Assembly: GCA_027625915.1 (NCBI GenBank)
Contig: JANTQA010000047.1
Coordinates: 14,942,001-15,006,000, forward strand
Source of the DNA: Anaeramoeba flamelloides
Lineage: Eukaryota > Metamonada > Anaeramoebidae
Reading direction: 5' to 3'
DNA: 64,000 bases
Position numbers and translations under genes: made by a program. The notes below the pieces were generated by a model, which was given only the letters and a program-made list of their open reading frames with translations, did no database searches and had not been told where the DNA came from. Positions 30,290-42,137 of this stretch are shown in pieces. The number at the start of each line of letters is the position of its first letter. Within the stretch, counting starts at the first letter, position 1.

Positions 30290-30790
30290 TTTGAACAATC
30301 AGTTCATATTTTTCTATTTTTGAAAATTTTAATTATGTGAACCTTACTAAAAAAATAGATTATTTGAGTAAAGAAGATATTGAAACTTTGAAAACAAAAT
30401 CCCATTCAAAACTCTATTTTTGAAAAACAATCATATTAATTCAGAGTTGAATCTTTCATTTTTCAATTTTTTGAACAAATTTTTGGTTTTGTTAAATTTG
30501 GTTTTGGATCTAGAGAGGTGTTTATATCGAATCAGTTAAATTAATCCTGGAATTAACCCAAATAATAGATAAAAGAAGTTGTGTCTTATTCTTAAACAAA
30601 ACTTTTCTTTTTGGACCAAACAAGAAAGGTCATCTTAAAGATAAATTTGTTGAAATCAAGAAAAAAAAAAAAAAATCGATAAAAAATTATTTTGGAAGAT
30701 TTGTTTTCTGTATCTTCTTAATTTATATGAAGCCAATCAATTTATAACCTTGAATTTCTAACGACATTGCTATTTATTATTATTTTACAA
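30290..30790 (+). repeat. Dispersed repeat RB, copy without insertion
   Basis: Contiguous counterpart of the two flanks at 3790-3912 and 4712-5095. The join region reads GAAAAACAATCATATTAATT where the other copy holds the 0.8 kb fold-back element. Confidence 0.68.
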
Positions 30791-33122
30791 AAAACATTTT
30801 TTCAAAATTCTTTCAAAATTCTTTCTTCTTTTATTTTTATTTAATCAAATAAAGCCAAATTAAGGAATAATATTTCAAAAGTTAAAATAAAGGTGTTGAA
30901 TTCACAGAATTAAAAAAAAGATATAAAAGAGTCAAACGAACAAACTGAAAATATAGTTAATAAAATAAAAAACCTGATATGTCATTATTTTGGTTTTTAT
31001 GATTATAATGGAAAGTAATAAATATTTAAAAATCAAACAAATACATCCAAAAAATCAATATTTATGAAGAGAAATTTAGTAAATATCTTTATTTCTTGAA
31101 CTAAAACGAACATTAGATGAATTAAAGAAAATAGGATTTTTACAATTCATTTTGGTATTTCTTTAGAAATGGAAAGTAATTTTATTTCTCAAAAACTTTT
31201 CAAAGAAAAGTTTTGAAATACAGAATGTAAAATAAAACCAAGTTATCAAGAAGTAATTGAATTGAAATGTTAAAAATGTGAACAATAAACAAATGATTTT
31301 TTATATTTTTTTTTGTCTCAATTAATTTTTTTATTCTTTAGATTTTTATTTTTTTTTATAGGTATCTAAATATCTTATCCTAACATATCCACTTCGCCTT
31401 TTATTATTAAAATGATTATTTTTTTGTTCGATAAATAATTTTAATGATTCATTTTTAAATAACTATGATACTTGAAATTGGTTAAATTGGCTTACGCCTT
31501 GTTTTTATTTATTGTTTTTATTTTTTTGATTTTCACTGATTAGCATTTCTTAAGAACTGATATAGCAAATAGTGTTAACTGTTATTTTTTCGGATATATA
31601 TATATATATATATATATATTAAAGATTATTGTGATTACTATTTTTATTAAATGAAATAAATTTTGATTGTTTATCCCTCTGAAAATTTGTGCCTTTTCAA
31701 ACAATTGAATATTACAAAACTTATTTTGATATAGGGTATTAGTTTTAAAAATGAATATAATGATATCGCAGGCTTGTGAGAAAACTTTTTTGAAAAGTTT
31801 CAAATTAATTTTTAAACTTGGTTTCAATCGAATGTCCTCAACATTTTTTTCAAAAATCAATTATTTTTTATCATTGGTCTTTGGAGTATATATAAAAAAT
31901 AAGTAGAATAATAAAAACAAAGAATAGTTCATATTCCATGTGAAATCAAACTAAATCTAATAAATTTTGTAAAAAAATGAAAAACCCAACTTCTTTTGGT
32001 TCGTACATTTAGAAAAAAAAACTAAAAAATTCATTTTAATATTCACTTGAGATCAAAGAAAAATCCAATAGAAAACAATATAATTTCTCTATAATCTTTC
32101 TCAAAGTTTCAATAACTTTAAAATAAACATTTTCTCTCAGAGACTATAAATCTTATCGAAAAAAAATACTTACAAAATAATTACTTGTCAAGAAAAAAAA
32201 TCAATATAAAATAAGCAAAAATGTGAAAAAATTATTAAAATTTTAAAACAAAGTTTTTCTTATAACCTCAATTCAAACCATTTAAGCATATGTATTTCAT
32301 CCATTATAAATCCAAACTTTTGACTGAAAAATGGTTTCTTAATAAAATAAAGAAAATTATTTAAATAATATTGATGAATTCAAAAAAAAAATATAAACAC
32401 AGTGCTATTTCAATTTCCTTTATTATAACTGAGATAACCCTACTCCCAAAAATTTCCTTACAGGGAATATTTCCAAGATGAGTTGATTTTATAAGCTTTA
32501 TTTGCATTTAAAGCAACAAAATAGGTTTTTAAGGCTATTTTTTAAAAAAAATATAAAAATGGAAAATGAAGTAACCATTGAAAAAAATTTATTTGAATTG
32601 ATCCAGATTACTCAAAAAATCCATCAATTCTTTCTTCGAAATAAAATAAAATAAAATATTTTAGGTTTTTTTATTTAATAGATTTAAACAAATATAGATA
32701 AATATATATATTTATATATTATTTCTATTTTTATTAAATTAATAGAATAATTTTACTCACATTTATTATATTTATTATTCCTCTTTAATTCTAATAACCA
32801 TTAACAAGCAAAAAGTAATTATATATATGATTATATACGATAGATATGAAAGATATTTTCCTCTGAATAATAAGCCAAATACCTATTAGTAAATAAAGGA
32901 AAGTTTGTTTTTTATTGTTTAATTTTAAGAGAAAAAATTTATTAAATTAAAAAAATTTGATTTTTCAAAACATTTTAACAATAGATCAAAATCTTAAAGA
33001 ATTATTTTTTTTTTGAAATTTAAATTTTAAAAATTATTTATATACAATCAAAATGGTGAAGATTTTATCTTCAAATTATGAAAATTTTGTTGTTCACATA
33101 AAAACTTCTAAAAATAAACTAT
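30791..33122. other. AT-rich interval with (AT)n microsatellite
   Basis: 31594-31619 is an (AT)13-like run. The stretch 31080-31270 has a faint protein-like reading on the plus strand but is too broken to call. No gene supported. Confidence 0.4.
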
Positions 33123-33358
33123 TGATAAATTCAAATAAATATCTGAAAATTTTCACTTCGTTTACCATTTTACAAATTTTTTTATACAAAAGCTTTGAAG
33201 AATGCATTCTATTGTTTTAAATGTTAAAAAAAACTTTGTAAAAATGGTTGTGATTCAAAAGGTTCATTCTCTTGAGTTGTTTTAATAGTTGAGAAATGAG
33301 ATTACAAAATCTAGGAAATTGAACTAAAAATTTTATTAAATATATTTGAATTTATCAG
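33123..33358. mobile_element. MITE of the CTGATAAATTC family, copy 2
   Basis: Begins TTGATAAATTCAAATAAAT and ends TTTGAATTTATCAG, about 236 bp, with interior blocks ACCATTTTACAAATTTTTTT and AACTTTGTAAAAATGG shared with copy 1. Confidence 0.68.
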
Positions 33359-34004
33359 TAGTTTTAAAATATGTTTAGATATTTCAAATTGAAAATAAAG
33401 AACATTCTTAATGATTTATTTATATTTTTTTACTTTAATAAAATTCTGTTATAATTTCTTTTCAAGTTTCGTTTTGAAAATTGTGATTCAAAGGGGGGAA
33501 ATGAAGTAAATGAAAAAGATGGTAATATAAGTTACTTCGTAATATTCTTGTTTAACCTAATAATTGGTATGGGTAGCTTGAAAAAATAAAAAGCAAGATT
33601 CAAATCAGTGTGTAAAAAAAAAAAAACCAACTTATGAATTAATTTATTAAACAACTGTAATTCATAGAAAGTACATGATAATTATAATAAGAATTATAAT
33701 AATCCTAATAATAATAATCCTAATAATAATAGATGTGATATTGAATATATGTAAAAAATTAATAGCACATCTTTTAATTATTTTCCCTTCTCCTTTGTCT
33801 TTTGATAATAATAATTAATTTTTGTTTTTGAATTTTTTTTTCATTTTATTGTTTTTTAAGATTGTTATATAAAATGAGCACAAGCTTCCCAAATAAAAAA
33901 AGCCAACATAAAAAACATTTTTGTGTGTATGTGATATAAACTCCAATAAAAAAACTTACACATCAAAATTTAATTTTTATAAAAATATAAAGACGTAAAT
34001 ATTG
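33359..34004. other. AT-rich interval with short TAATAA repeats
   Basis: AATCCTAATAAT is repeated near 33700-33730. Nothing gene-like. Confidence 0.4.
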
Positions 34005-34560
34005 CACATTTGTAAGTTACTACTTTATTTTAGAAATAAAATGAAATCTTTATTTACAGTTCTAAAAAAATATTTTTTTTTTTGTAATCTGTGCTTTGGA
34101 TCATGAAATGGGTGAGTCAACATAATCTAAACAATTTATTGATTTCAGTCTATTTTTTGAATTCCAAAATTCTACCTATTTTCCAAAATAAAAACTAAAA
34201 AAGGAAACCTATTATTTTTATTATGAATTAAGTGAATTCTTGAAAATGGTGTATCACATATTTTTCGTTTTATATTGGAAAGCATTGATTTTTTAAACAA
34301 GTTTTTTATTTTGATTGTATTTTTTTAATTATTAATATTTCAATTCTAATCTCAACAAATAAAACTAATTGAGTTCCAAGTGATTCAATAAATTGAAATA
34401 TTTGGTAGAAATTTAACAAATATTTATCAATGAAATTCCGATCTATTATATCAGAAATTTTTTTTTTTTATTCTTTAAAGTTTGAAAAAAGTCCTTTTCT
34501 CATTGTTTAAAATATGAAAAAAAATTTTGAATTTGAGAAATTGAATAAACAATTGTTTGA
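34005..34560 (+). repeat. Direct repeat RD, copy 2
   Basis: Counterpart of 18960-19510 on the same strand. It ends AATTGTTTGATCT, immediately where the TIR element at 34564 begins. Confidence 0.62.
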
Positions 34561-34563
34561 TCT

Positions 34564-35156
34564 AACACAAGTGTGTACATGATATCTCTATTTTTATTAG
34601 AGTTTTGAATTTATTGTTACGAATTAAAAGTTGAAAGAAACATTTATACTAATAAAAAGAGAATTTTGTCTTAGACTAAATTCGTAGCTTCGAACTCAAA
34701 GAGTGTATAGACACAATAAGTGCATAGAAGAAACGGTCACTAGAAGCATTTTAAACGAAATTTAGTTTTCAAAAATAATGTTTTTCGAGTTTTTTTGGTC
34801 AAAAAACGATTTTTAAGAGAAAATACATATGCCATTTCCTGTACCAGGCACGATATAAAACTTCAATTAAGAACGGGTATTTTGAGCGAGTATCATTAGG
34901 TTTAATTCAAGAATTACATTGCTTGAGTATAAAATAGATTATCAAAACAAAAATAAAAAATAAAATTTAAAAAATATTCAGAAAGAGTTATTCTCTAATT
35001 AAATCGAACGAGATTCTTTCATAATACCCATTTTTCATTGAAGTTTTATATCGCGCCTTGCACGGGATATGAAATTCGTAGTTTCTTCTAAAAATTAATT
35101 TTTATCAAAAAAAAAAAAAACTCTAAAAATAGAGATATCAGGCTTACACTTGTGTT
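34564..35156. mobile_element. 593-bp inverted-repeat element (AACACAAGTGT ends)
   Basis: Left end AACACAAGTGTG followed by ATATCTCTATTTTTA and AGAGTTTT; the right end has their inverses (AAAACTCTAAAAATAGAGAT, CACTTGTGTT). The inner parts also pair: CACGATATAAAACTTCAATT against GAAGTTTTATATCGCGCC. So the arms may extend over most of the element. No coding capacity. It inserted at the end of repeat RD copy 2. Confidence 0.72.
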
Positions 35157-35597
35157 GCTATGGAAATAAAGTTTATTTGATATAATTGAGATCTGAAACG
35201 GAAATTAATTTGTTTATATTCTTCTATTTGTGCGGTTGATCACTTGTTCATGATTTGGAAAGTTATTGGGAAATGATTATTTATTCCAATAAGATCAAAA
35301 ACATTGAGTTGGTGTAATGATTTTCGGTGTTGAATTGAAAATTACTTGAATTTTCATCCATCTTGTAAATTAAAATTTCATGTTTTTAAATGTTATAAAA
35401 GTAATTAATACAGTATTAATCAATATAGTTCCAGGCTTTTGGAAATTTAAGCAATTATTTTTGAATTTCTACTCAAAATTTATTATTACTGATAAATCCA
35501 ATAAAATTTTCAAAAACCTTTTACTATATCTTTCATTTAGGAAATTTTTCGAATCATAGCTTTGAATAAATACGAAGAAAGAATTTTATGGATTTAA
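35157..35597. other. AT-rich spacer
   Basis: No gene or defined repeat. Confidence 0.4.
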
Positions 35598-36361
35598 GGG
35601 ATTAGATTCTACCAAGGAGAAACGCCTAAGATTAAAGTATATTATTATTGTGTATAAATCACATTAGTTCGGCATTGATTCAAATGTATCTAAAAAATCA
35701 ATTAATCAAGTAGTAATATTTGTTGATCTCATCAATTAAAATATGATCCATTTATTAGTAAAAAAACTTAACAATTTCAGAAAAAAATCTGCATTTCGCC
35801 ACAAATTTAAAGGTTGAATTATCAATATTCTGACTTCAAAGTTGCAAAATATCTTTCTTACATTTGTTTCGAAATGTAGATTAATCGCTAAAAAATTCAA
35901 TTTTTTAAAAAATATTAAATAATTAAACTAATAGATTTTTTTGACCAATTATTTCTGAAATATTGGAAATTTATTGATGTTACAATAAGCTTTATCAAAA
36001 GAAAACAAAGTTAATCAGTCTTTGGGTTTTTATGTAGATGATTAATGAGTTAATCTTTGAATTTAAAAAATTCAAAAAATAGTTACTTTTGGAAGTTCTA
36101 AAGATGAATAAATTAACTAAATACCAAAATACTTTTATTTCGATGTTTCTATCTTTAGATTTGGGAAAAAGAAATTAAAAAAAAAATTTCCAAAATTTAA
36201 ATTTTTAATAGTGATCATTAGTAAAAAATGTAATAATTTATTGTGCAATAAGATTTATAATAGATTTTTTAGAGCTATTTGAGTCATGGCAAACTAATAC
36301 CATTTATACTCAATTACAGCATACTTTGATTATCGAGAAATCTATATATGAAGCTAATCCC
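35598..36361 (-). mobile_element. TTAA-flanked element, copy 2 (764 bp)
   Basis: Flanked by TTAA at 35594-35597 and 36362-36365. Ends GGGATTAG and CTAATCCC are inverted. The body is the reverse complement of 55343-56105, sharing AATATTTGTTGATCTCATCA, CATTTCGCCACAAATTTAAA and GTAATAATTTATTGTGCAAT. A TTAA target is the hallmark of piggyBac-type transposition. Non-autonomous. Confidence 0.82.
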
Positions 36362-37185
36362 TTAAATGCAAAAGGAAATTGTAAAAAAGTTGATCTTTGA
36401 AATCTACTTCAAAACGAAATATTATAAAAGTTAGAGAGACGAATTTTTAAAATGGGAAAACCAAGTAAAAATTTTTTGAGACAGTTTTTTAAATTTATCA
36501 GTATAACAATTCCCAAAAAAAGTTGTCAAATGGAAAAAATTTTCAAATTCGTTTTAATTGTAAGGTCAGTTTTAATTGTTGAATCGGTTTTAAAAGTAGG
36601 GAAGTACTAAAACGGAAAATTTTTCAAAATATTTTTCACTTTTTACAATATTTTTAACTTCACTGATTAATAAATATATCAAAAATTAAAAAATTGTTGT
36701 GAATTGTATTAATTCCTATTTATAAACTCTTAGGGTCAATTCCATATGAATAAAATAAGAAAGCCAGAGTAATAAAAAATCCAAAAAAGTCAATTTTGCT
36801 AATGTTTACAATTAAAATTCAAATTTTTGGAAAATTGAAGATGCTTAAATTTTGAATTTGATGTTTTGAATTCTATTTTGATTCTAATAACGAATCTAAT
36901 TTTTGAATTTTGTTTTTTTTTTAAAACGAAGTGAAAAATAAGTAAAATAATACTGTTAATTGTAAAATGAAAAGATCATAATTTTCAATCAACTTTCCAT
37001 AAAATAATCACATTCCATGAATTAAAACAAATCATCAAAATCCTGATTCTAAAAAGAAGAAATTAATATTTTTGACTAATAGGAATTAAAAATTTGAAAT
37101 TTTACATTATTTTAAAACACATTTTTTTTAGGAAAGCAGAATGAAAATTTTGTTTCATTTATTTTGCAACAAATACTGATAAATT
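36362..37185. other. AT-rich spacer
   Basis: Around 36390-36500 there is weak similarity to the right part of the CTGATAAATTC MITE (TTTTAAATTTATCAGTA). No gene supported. Confidence 0.4.
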
Positions 37186-37407
37186 GCAATTTATGTTTGG
37201 ATATTTTTACTTGATTTCCGTTTTTGAAATTATTACTTTCAAGCTTTGAATAAAGTATTTTATGAAGTCAAGTGTTAAGAAACTCTGTAAAATTAGTTGT
37301 TCTTGTAAATATTCTTTGTACTGGACAGTTTGATAAGGAACAGTTCGAAGATTTATAAAAATGGAAATTGAACTAAAAATTTTTTGAAATTTATTAGAAT
37401 TTACCAG
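37186..37407. mobile_element. MITE of the CTGATAAATTC family, copy 3
   Basis: Begins CTGATAAATTGCAATTTATG and ends TTAGAATTTACCAG, with interior GCTTTGAATAAAGTATTTTA and GAAATTGAACTAAAAATTTT like copies 1 and 2. More diverged. Confidence 0.6.
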
Positions 37408-37756
37408 TAGTATTTGAAAATGAGATCTTTTACAACCATTTTACAATTAAAATCGATTTGACAATTTTTTTCCAGAATAGTTACGATTGTTATTCATCAA
37501 ATGTTGTATTTAGGATGGATACTATTTAAAATAAAACAGTATTCACCTTACTATAGTATGGATTTTAAGTTGTTTTAAATTTTCAATCTTAATAATTTAA
37601 CTAATGACCCTCGATAAAATTGAAAAAATTATATTATTTTCTTTGGAATTGATCAATTGGGGTCAAGAAAAATGAAAATACAAACAGAACTCGAAATTAC
37701 AAGATAAATAAAAATAGAATAAAAAGCTTAAGATGATAAAAAGCCTTACAATTGAA

Positions 37757-38011
37757 ATGGGGATATAAAAGATTGAGGTTAACCAACCAAACCAACTGTT
37801 CCTATGCTTGGGGTATGTTAAGCTTGTGTTTTTTTTGATCCCTTGGTTTGGACATAAAAATACAGCATTAAATGTGACACAGGCAAATAAAATACCCTAT
37901 TATGATGAAAGTTTTTGCAGAAATTACAAGAACATAAAAATCAAATTAGTTTTTATCGTTGTAAATTTTTTTTCCAATTTGTCAAAAAAACAAGAAAAAA
38001 AAAACAAGTAA
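37757..38011 (+). CDS. Candidate terminal exon, function unknown
   Basis: An open plus-strand frame of about 80 residues ends TAA at 38011 and converges on the PAP2-like gene 12 bp away. Its middle reads IPWFGHKNTALNVTQANKIP then YYDESFCRNYKNIK, more protein-like than the background, and composition is less AT-biased near 37780-37920. No start codon in a good context and no upstream exon could be found. It may be the last exon of a longer gene or a chance frame. Confidence 0.32.
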
Positions 38012-38023
38012 AAATAGAAAAAT

Positions 38024-39136
38024 TTAAAAAAAACAAACAAAGGTTAAATTCGCCTTTCTTGAAAAGCTAATTTTAGGTATCATTGAAAGTGCTATAATAA
38101 TTGCAAAAATTACAGTCAGAACCACAAAAATGCCCCAGTCTGCCCTGGACAAGTGACCAAAATCGACGTAATTGCTCTTACTGGTGTGTGTTGAATAGCA
38201 TTCAGAATTCAAACAGGTTGTGCAGCCACAAAGATTTTTCCCATAAAGCGGGAACGAAACCAAGCAAATAATCAGTCCCTGTATGACACCAAAAAAGCAA
38301 TCTGAGGGGTAGTGTACCCCAAAATTGATTCTCGAGAACGACGTTGAAATAACGAAAACAAATGACAATACGAGCAAATACCAGTGGAAGCGTAATTTCG
38401 GGGATCCCTGCATATGGTCAATAATGAAATGGTACACAAGAGGGTAAACAACAGCGCCAGTGACCGCACGCGAGGGGAACGAAGAAGTGTAGTCGTTCCT
38501 CTTTTGCTTGGCCCTCCTCCTCATGTATGGCCGATATCGCCAAATGAACCTTTTTGGGAGCTGGGATACTAACTGGAAAAAGAAGGCGATCCAGGTGAGC
38601 TCGTTTGCAAGCGTGTCGTACCCGATGAAGTAGCAAACAACGGGCAAAACTAGTGCGATTTCGATTGTTGTTAAAAAGGTTAGCGCCAAACTAAAATAAT
38701 AGGCGAAATTATTATCGTATTTTTGGCATACCCGGATCCAATACTTATCAAATCTGTACCACCAGAACTCAAACCGTGGGGACATTTCGTAATAGTAATT
38801 CTTGGGTTTTTTAATCTTGCTAATCAGCTGTGGGTTGACAGAGTTCAGGGTCTTGCCACCGTATGTTATTGTGCTAATTGATCCATTCGCAGCTTTGTCA
38901 TCAAGTAGCTCTTCGATGTCTTCGCTGTATGAATCAGAGCTTGGGTTGCGATCGAAATTTTTGTTTGAGTCGGGGTCTGAGTCTGTCTCCGAATTTGAAT
39001 TCGACTTTGTCACAAGTCGGACAGACAATTGTGATTCGACTTGTTTTAATTGAATTTTTTTTTTTTTTTTTTTAGAACCTGAATTTATTTTCTTGTTTTC
39101 ATTTAGACTCGAATTTATTGAAGTTTTCTCTGTCAT
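38024..39136 (-). CDS. PAP2-superfamily phosphatase-like membrane protein
   Basis: Intronless, 370 residues. Residues 1-110 are hydrophilic with a Lys run and a Ser/Asp-rich stretch. From about 140 there are several transmembrane helices. PAP2 motif C1 is KRFIWRYRP (Lys195, Arg202, Pro203), C2 is PSRAVTG at 221-227, and C3 is SRINFGVHYPSD with Arg269, His275 and Asp279. C1 and C3 are intact, including the phosphate-attacking His and its Asp partner. The C2 histidine, usually PSGH or PSRH, is Ala224, so the expected general acid is missing. Relatives dephosphorylate lipid phosphates at ER or plasma membrane; with Ala224 this copy may be altered or inactive. Base composition is clearly richer in G and C than surroundings. 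A final helix lies at about 335-354. Confidence 0.9.
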   Translation of the reverse strand: MTEKTSINSSLNENKKINSGSKKKKKKIQLKQVESQLSVRLVTKSNSNSETDSDPDSNKNFDRNPSSDSYSEDIEELLDDKAANGSISTITYGGKTLNSVNPQLISKIKKPKNYYYEMSPRFEFWWYRFDKYWIRVCQKYDNNFAYYFSLALTFLTTIEIALVLPVVCYFIGYDTLANELTWIAFFFQLVSQLPKRFIWRYRPYMRRRAKQKRNDYTSSFPSRAVTGAVVYPLVYHFIIDHMQGSPKLRFHWYLLVLSFVFVISTSFSRINFGVHYPSDCFFGVIQGLIICLVSFPLYGKNLCGCTTCLNSECYSTHTSKSNYVDFGHLSRADWGIFVVLTVIFAIIIALSMIPKISFSRKANLTFVCFF

Positions 39137-41514
39137 TTTGTGTTAGAATTGGAATTTAAGAGGTTGGTTCTTTTTTGTTTTCAATGAAAAGATTTTTGAT
39201 GAAATTTAACAGTGCAACTGGAATATTTAGTTTGTAAATTTGTTCAAAGTGCAAAAAATGATTATTTATTGTTCCAAAAAGTTAAATTTCTTTGTTTAAC
39301 TTTGATTCTTGTTCTGTTTTGGAACTTTTCTTCTCTTTGCGAAATAATTGTGATTATTTTTAGACAAACCACCACATTAGTTTTGTTTTACCCCATAAGC
39401 AAATTCAACAAAAGTGTTTTTTATTTTTCTTCTTTTTTAATTTTTTCTTTCAAAAACTTGACTTGAATGAACATAACCCTTGGGAAAAAGTTGTTTTGAA
39501 AAAAATAAAATAAGACAAAAAAGGAAAATCAAGAGATTTATTGATTTGTTAAGAGTTTAATGTTTTTTTCAAAAATTCAAAAAACAAAGAGATTAAATAA
39601 GTAGACAATTAAGACAAATAACTTTCATTTGGTAAATTAAAAATTATGGCCCTTTCTTCATCACAATATTCATGAAAAATATATAAAATTTCCCAAAACT
39701 TTCTAAAAGAGATAATGGTATTTGAATATTAAATGGGAGAAATTTTTACTTCATTGAATATTTCCTTTTTCAACTAAAGTTTTTTAATGAAAATCTATTC
39801 TTTGAAAACTTTTTTTCAAAATAAAAAGTCTGGAAAAGAAAGTGAAAAATTTTTCCGATTTACAATTCAAATACAAGTATTGAAAAAAATTTTTCAAAAA
39901 AAATTAAACATTTGTTAATTTTTCACTTTTTAATAAATTCACTTATAATAAAACACAAATGATTTATAAAAGATCTGGATCTATTATTGTTTTTCAAAGA
40001 AATATTATGGATATAGTTGGAAAATTGAAATTTACAGGTTCTCTAAAGATTTTTGTCAATATGATCCTGAAAAATTTGTAATTGTTAATATTAGGAAAAT
40101 AGTTATAACTTTTCTTTTAAGTAAAATTAAATCCTTTTTTTAAGAACCAAACTTTTTAAAATTATAACTCACCCATTAATTAGAATGATGATTAATGATA
40201 TTTCACTTGTTCAAAACACCATTCAATCAAAAAATCTAGAAAAAAAATTATATCATTTTCCAAACTCATAGCAAACATCTATAAAACTCGTTTGTTTTTC
40301 AAAAAAATTTGATTTACTTAGGTTATCAAACAATTAATGGAGTATGTTATAGACCCCCCTTTAATGAACTTTCAGTAGGTTTATTACTAGTATCATAAAA
40401 TATTTGGGTATTTATAAAAAAGAGTTGATTTAAAATAAAATCAATTACTCAACATTTTTTCTATTATTCACTATTTAACAATCTTGTCAGGGATTTTTTT
40501 GATGTGAAGTATTTTTTTCCCTACTGAAAATGATTTTCAAAATCCCTAATTTTTCCTTTTTTACTCAAAGTACTCCTTTTAATTCATTTAATATATTTAG
40601 AATATCAGTATTTTTTTATATTTGTTAAATATAAAAAACAAATTAGAATAGGTAATTAATATCAAGAGTGTTTGGTATCCTGAATATAATAAACGAATAT
40701 TTACAAAATGTTAACAAAGAGAAATATAATATTGTAAAAGAAAAAAGAAAAAAAAAGAAAATTCTGTTGTCAAAAACGACTTATTATTAAACCTTATTAT
40801 AAATTTACTTTTCTAGTATTTTAAAGAAATAAAAACCAGATATTTTAAAAATATAAATATAAAAAACTAAAAACTAAAAAAAAAAGCAAATAAAAATTTT
40901 TGTACAGAGTATAACGGAACATTACTGAACTTTTACTGAAAAAAAGTTAAACAAGATTGTTTACTAATAATTATATGAATTTTAAAAGACAGTATAGAGT
41001 CTCAATTTTCTAAATGATTAATTGTCTTATCAAAGATCTTTTTTTTTTTCCACATGAACTTAGAGGTAAAAAAAAGTGTCAAAAAAAGAATCAAAATAAT
41101 AAAACTAAAAAAAAGAAAAAGAAAAATCAAGAAAAAAAAAAATTGAGAAAAGAAAAGTAAAAGAAAAGAAAAAAAGTGAAAAAATAAAAGCAATGTAAAA
41201 CTAAATGTGAGAAAGCAAAAGACAAAATTTGAAAAATTAGAAAAAATGATTTTTTATCAAGCAATTAAAAATCTATTTTGATAAGAATATCAAAATAAAA
41301 CCTCAACAACAAGTTCCAATATTATTATAAACTGGTTCTTAATTTTTGAAAAATAACTTATTTTGAGAATTATCTAGGAAATTTTAATAATTTAAATAAA
41401 ATTCACTACTTTGATTTCTGATTAATTGATATTAAAATAAAAAAAGGCTTATTATATCCAAAAAAGAAGAAAAAATAATAATATCTTAATATATATTCAT
41501 AGAAATGTAATGTA
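39137..41514. other. AT-rich intergenic interval
   Basis: 5' flank of the PAP2-like gene, then homopolymer-rich sequence. A C run occurs at 40354. No supported gene; the frames at 39212-39466 (plus) and 41002-41193 (minus) have no motif and biased composition. Confidence 0.45.
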
Positions 41515-41976
41515 CCATTTGGGAAAAAAAGGCGAAATCGGTAAAAAAGTTCAACACAATTTTTTAATTGGGAACCTTAATAGAACCTGGAAACGATAAA
41601 CAAAACCAATTAAAAGAAGAAATAAATTAACTTTCAAAGAATAATCCATTATATTATTCTCAATCAAATCAACAAAATTTAAATCTCTTTTTTTATTCAA
41701 ATTGAAATTGCTTTCTTGGTTTTTGAGATCTCAAAAATGGTCAATTTTTTCAATAAATTTTTAATAATAGATCAATCCAATAAAAACCCTTTTTACCAAA
41801 AGATAGTATTATTAAAAAACTGTTATTGTGTTGAATCCTTCATTTTGTCATAAAATCATTTATTTTTTCTTATCTTAATTGATCTTACTTTTCATTTTCA
41901 GGTTCTATTAAGGTTACCAATTAAAAATTGTGTTGAACTTTTTTTTTACCTGTTTCACTTTTTTTTCCCAAATGGA
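41515..41976. mobile_element. Inverted-repeat element with about 85-bp arms
   Basis: Left arm CCATTTGGGAAAAAAAGG, AAAAAGTTCAACACAATTTT and AACCTTAATAGAACCTG; the right arm has the inverses (CAGGTTCTATTAAGGTTACC, AAAATTGTGTTGAACTTTTT, CCCAAATGG). The core is non-coding. Lies just downstream of the ankyrin/BTB gene. Confidence 0.75.
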
Positions 41977-42137
41977 TAATTTATTTTTTATATATATAAT
42001 TGAATCAAATCAATAAAAATAAAAATCATTCTAATTAAATAAACCTTTCAGTTTATCCAAAAGAATATTAAAAATATGTGAAAATTTGTACGAAAATAAT
42101 AATAATAAATAAATAAACAAACGAATTGTTTCGAAAT

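Noticed and set aside
33690-33740. Possible short tandem array resembling a CRISPR or minisatellite (AATCCTAATAAT units)
   Set aside because: Only a few imperfect trinucleotide-type units with no spacers; ordinary microsatellite drift.
38272-39075. Several open frames on both strands between 38272 and 39075
   Set aside because: Shadows of the PAP2-like gene, whose higher GC content leaves other frames open by chance.
41002-41193. 63-residue Phe/Leu-rich minus-strand frame
   Set aside because: Product of A-rich homopolymer sequence read in reverse.
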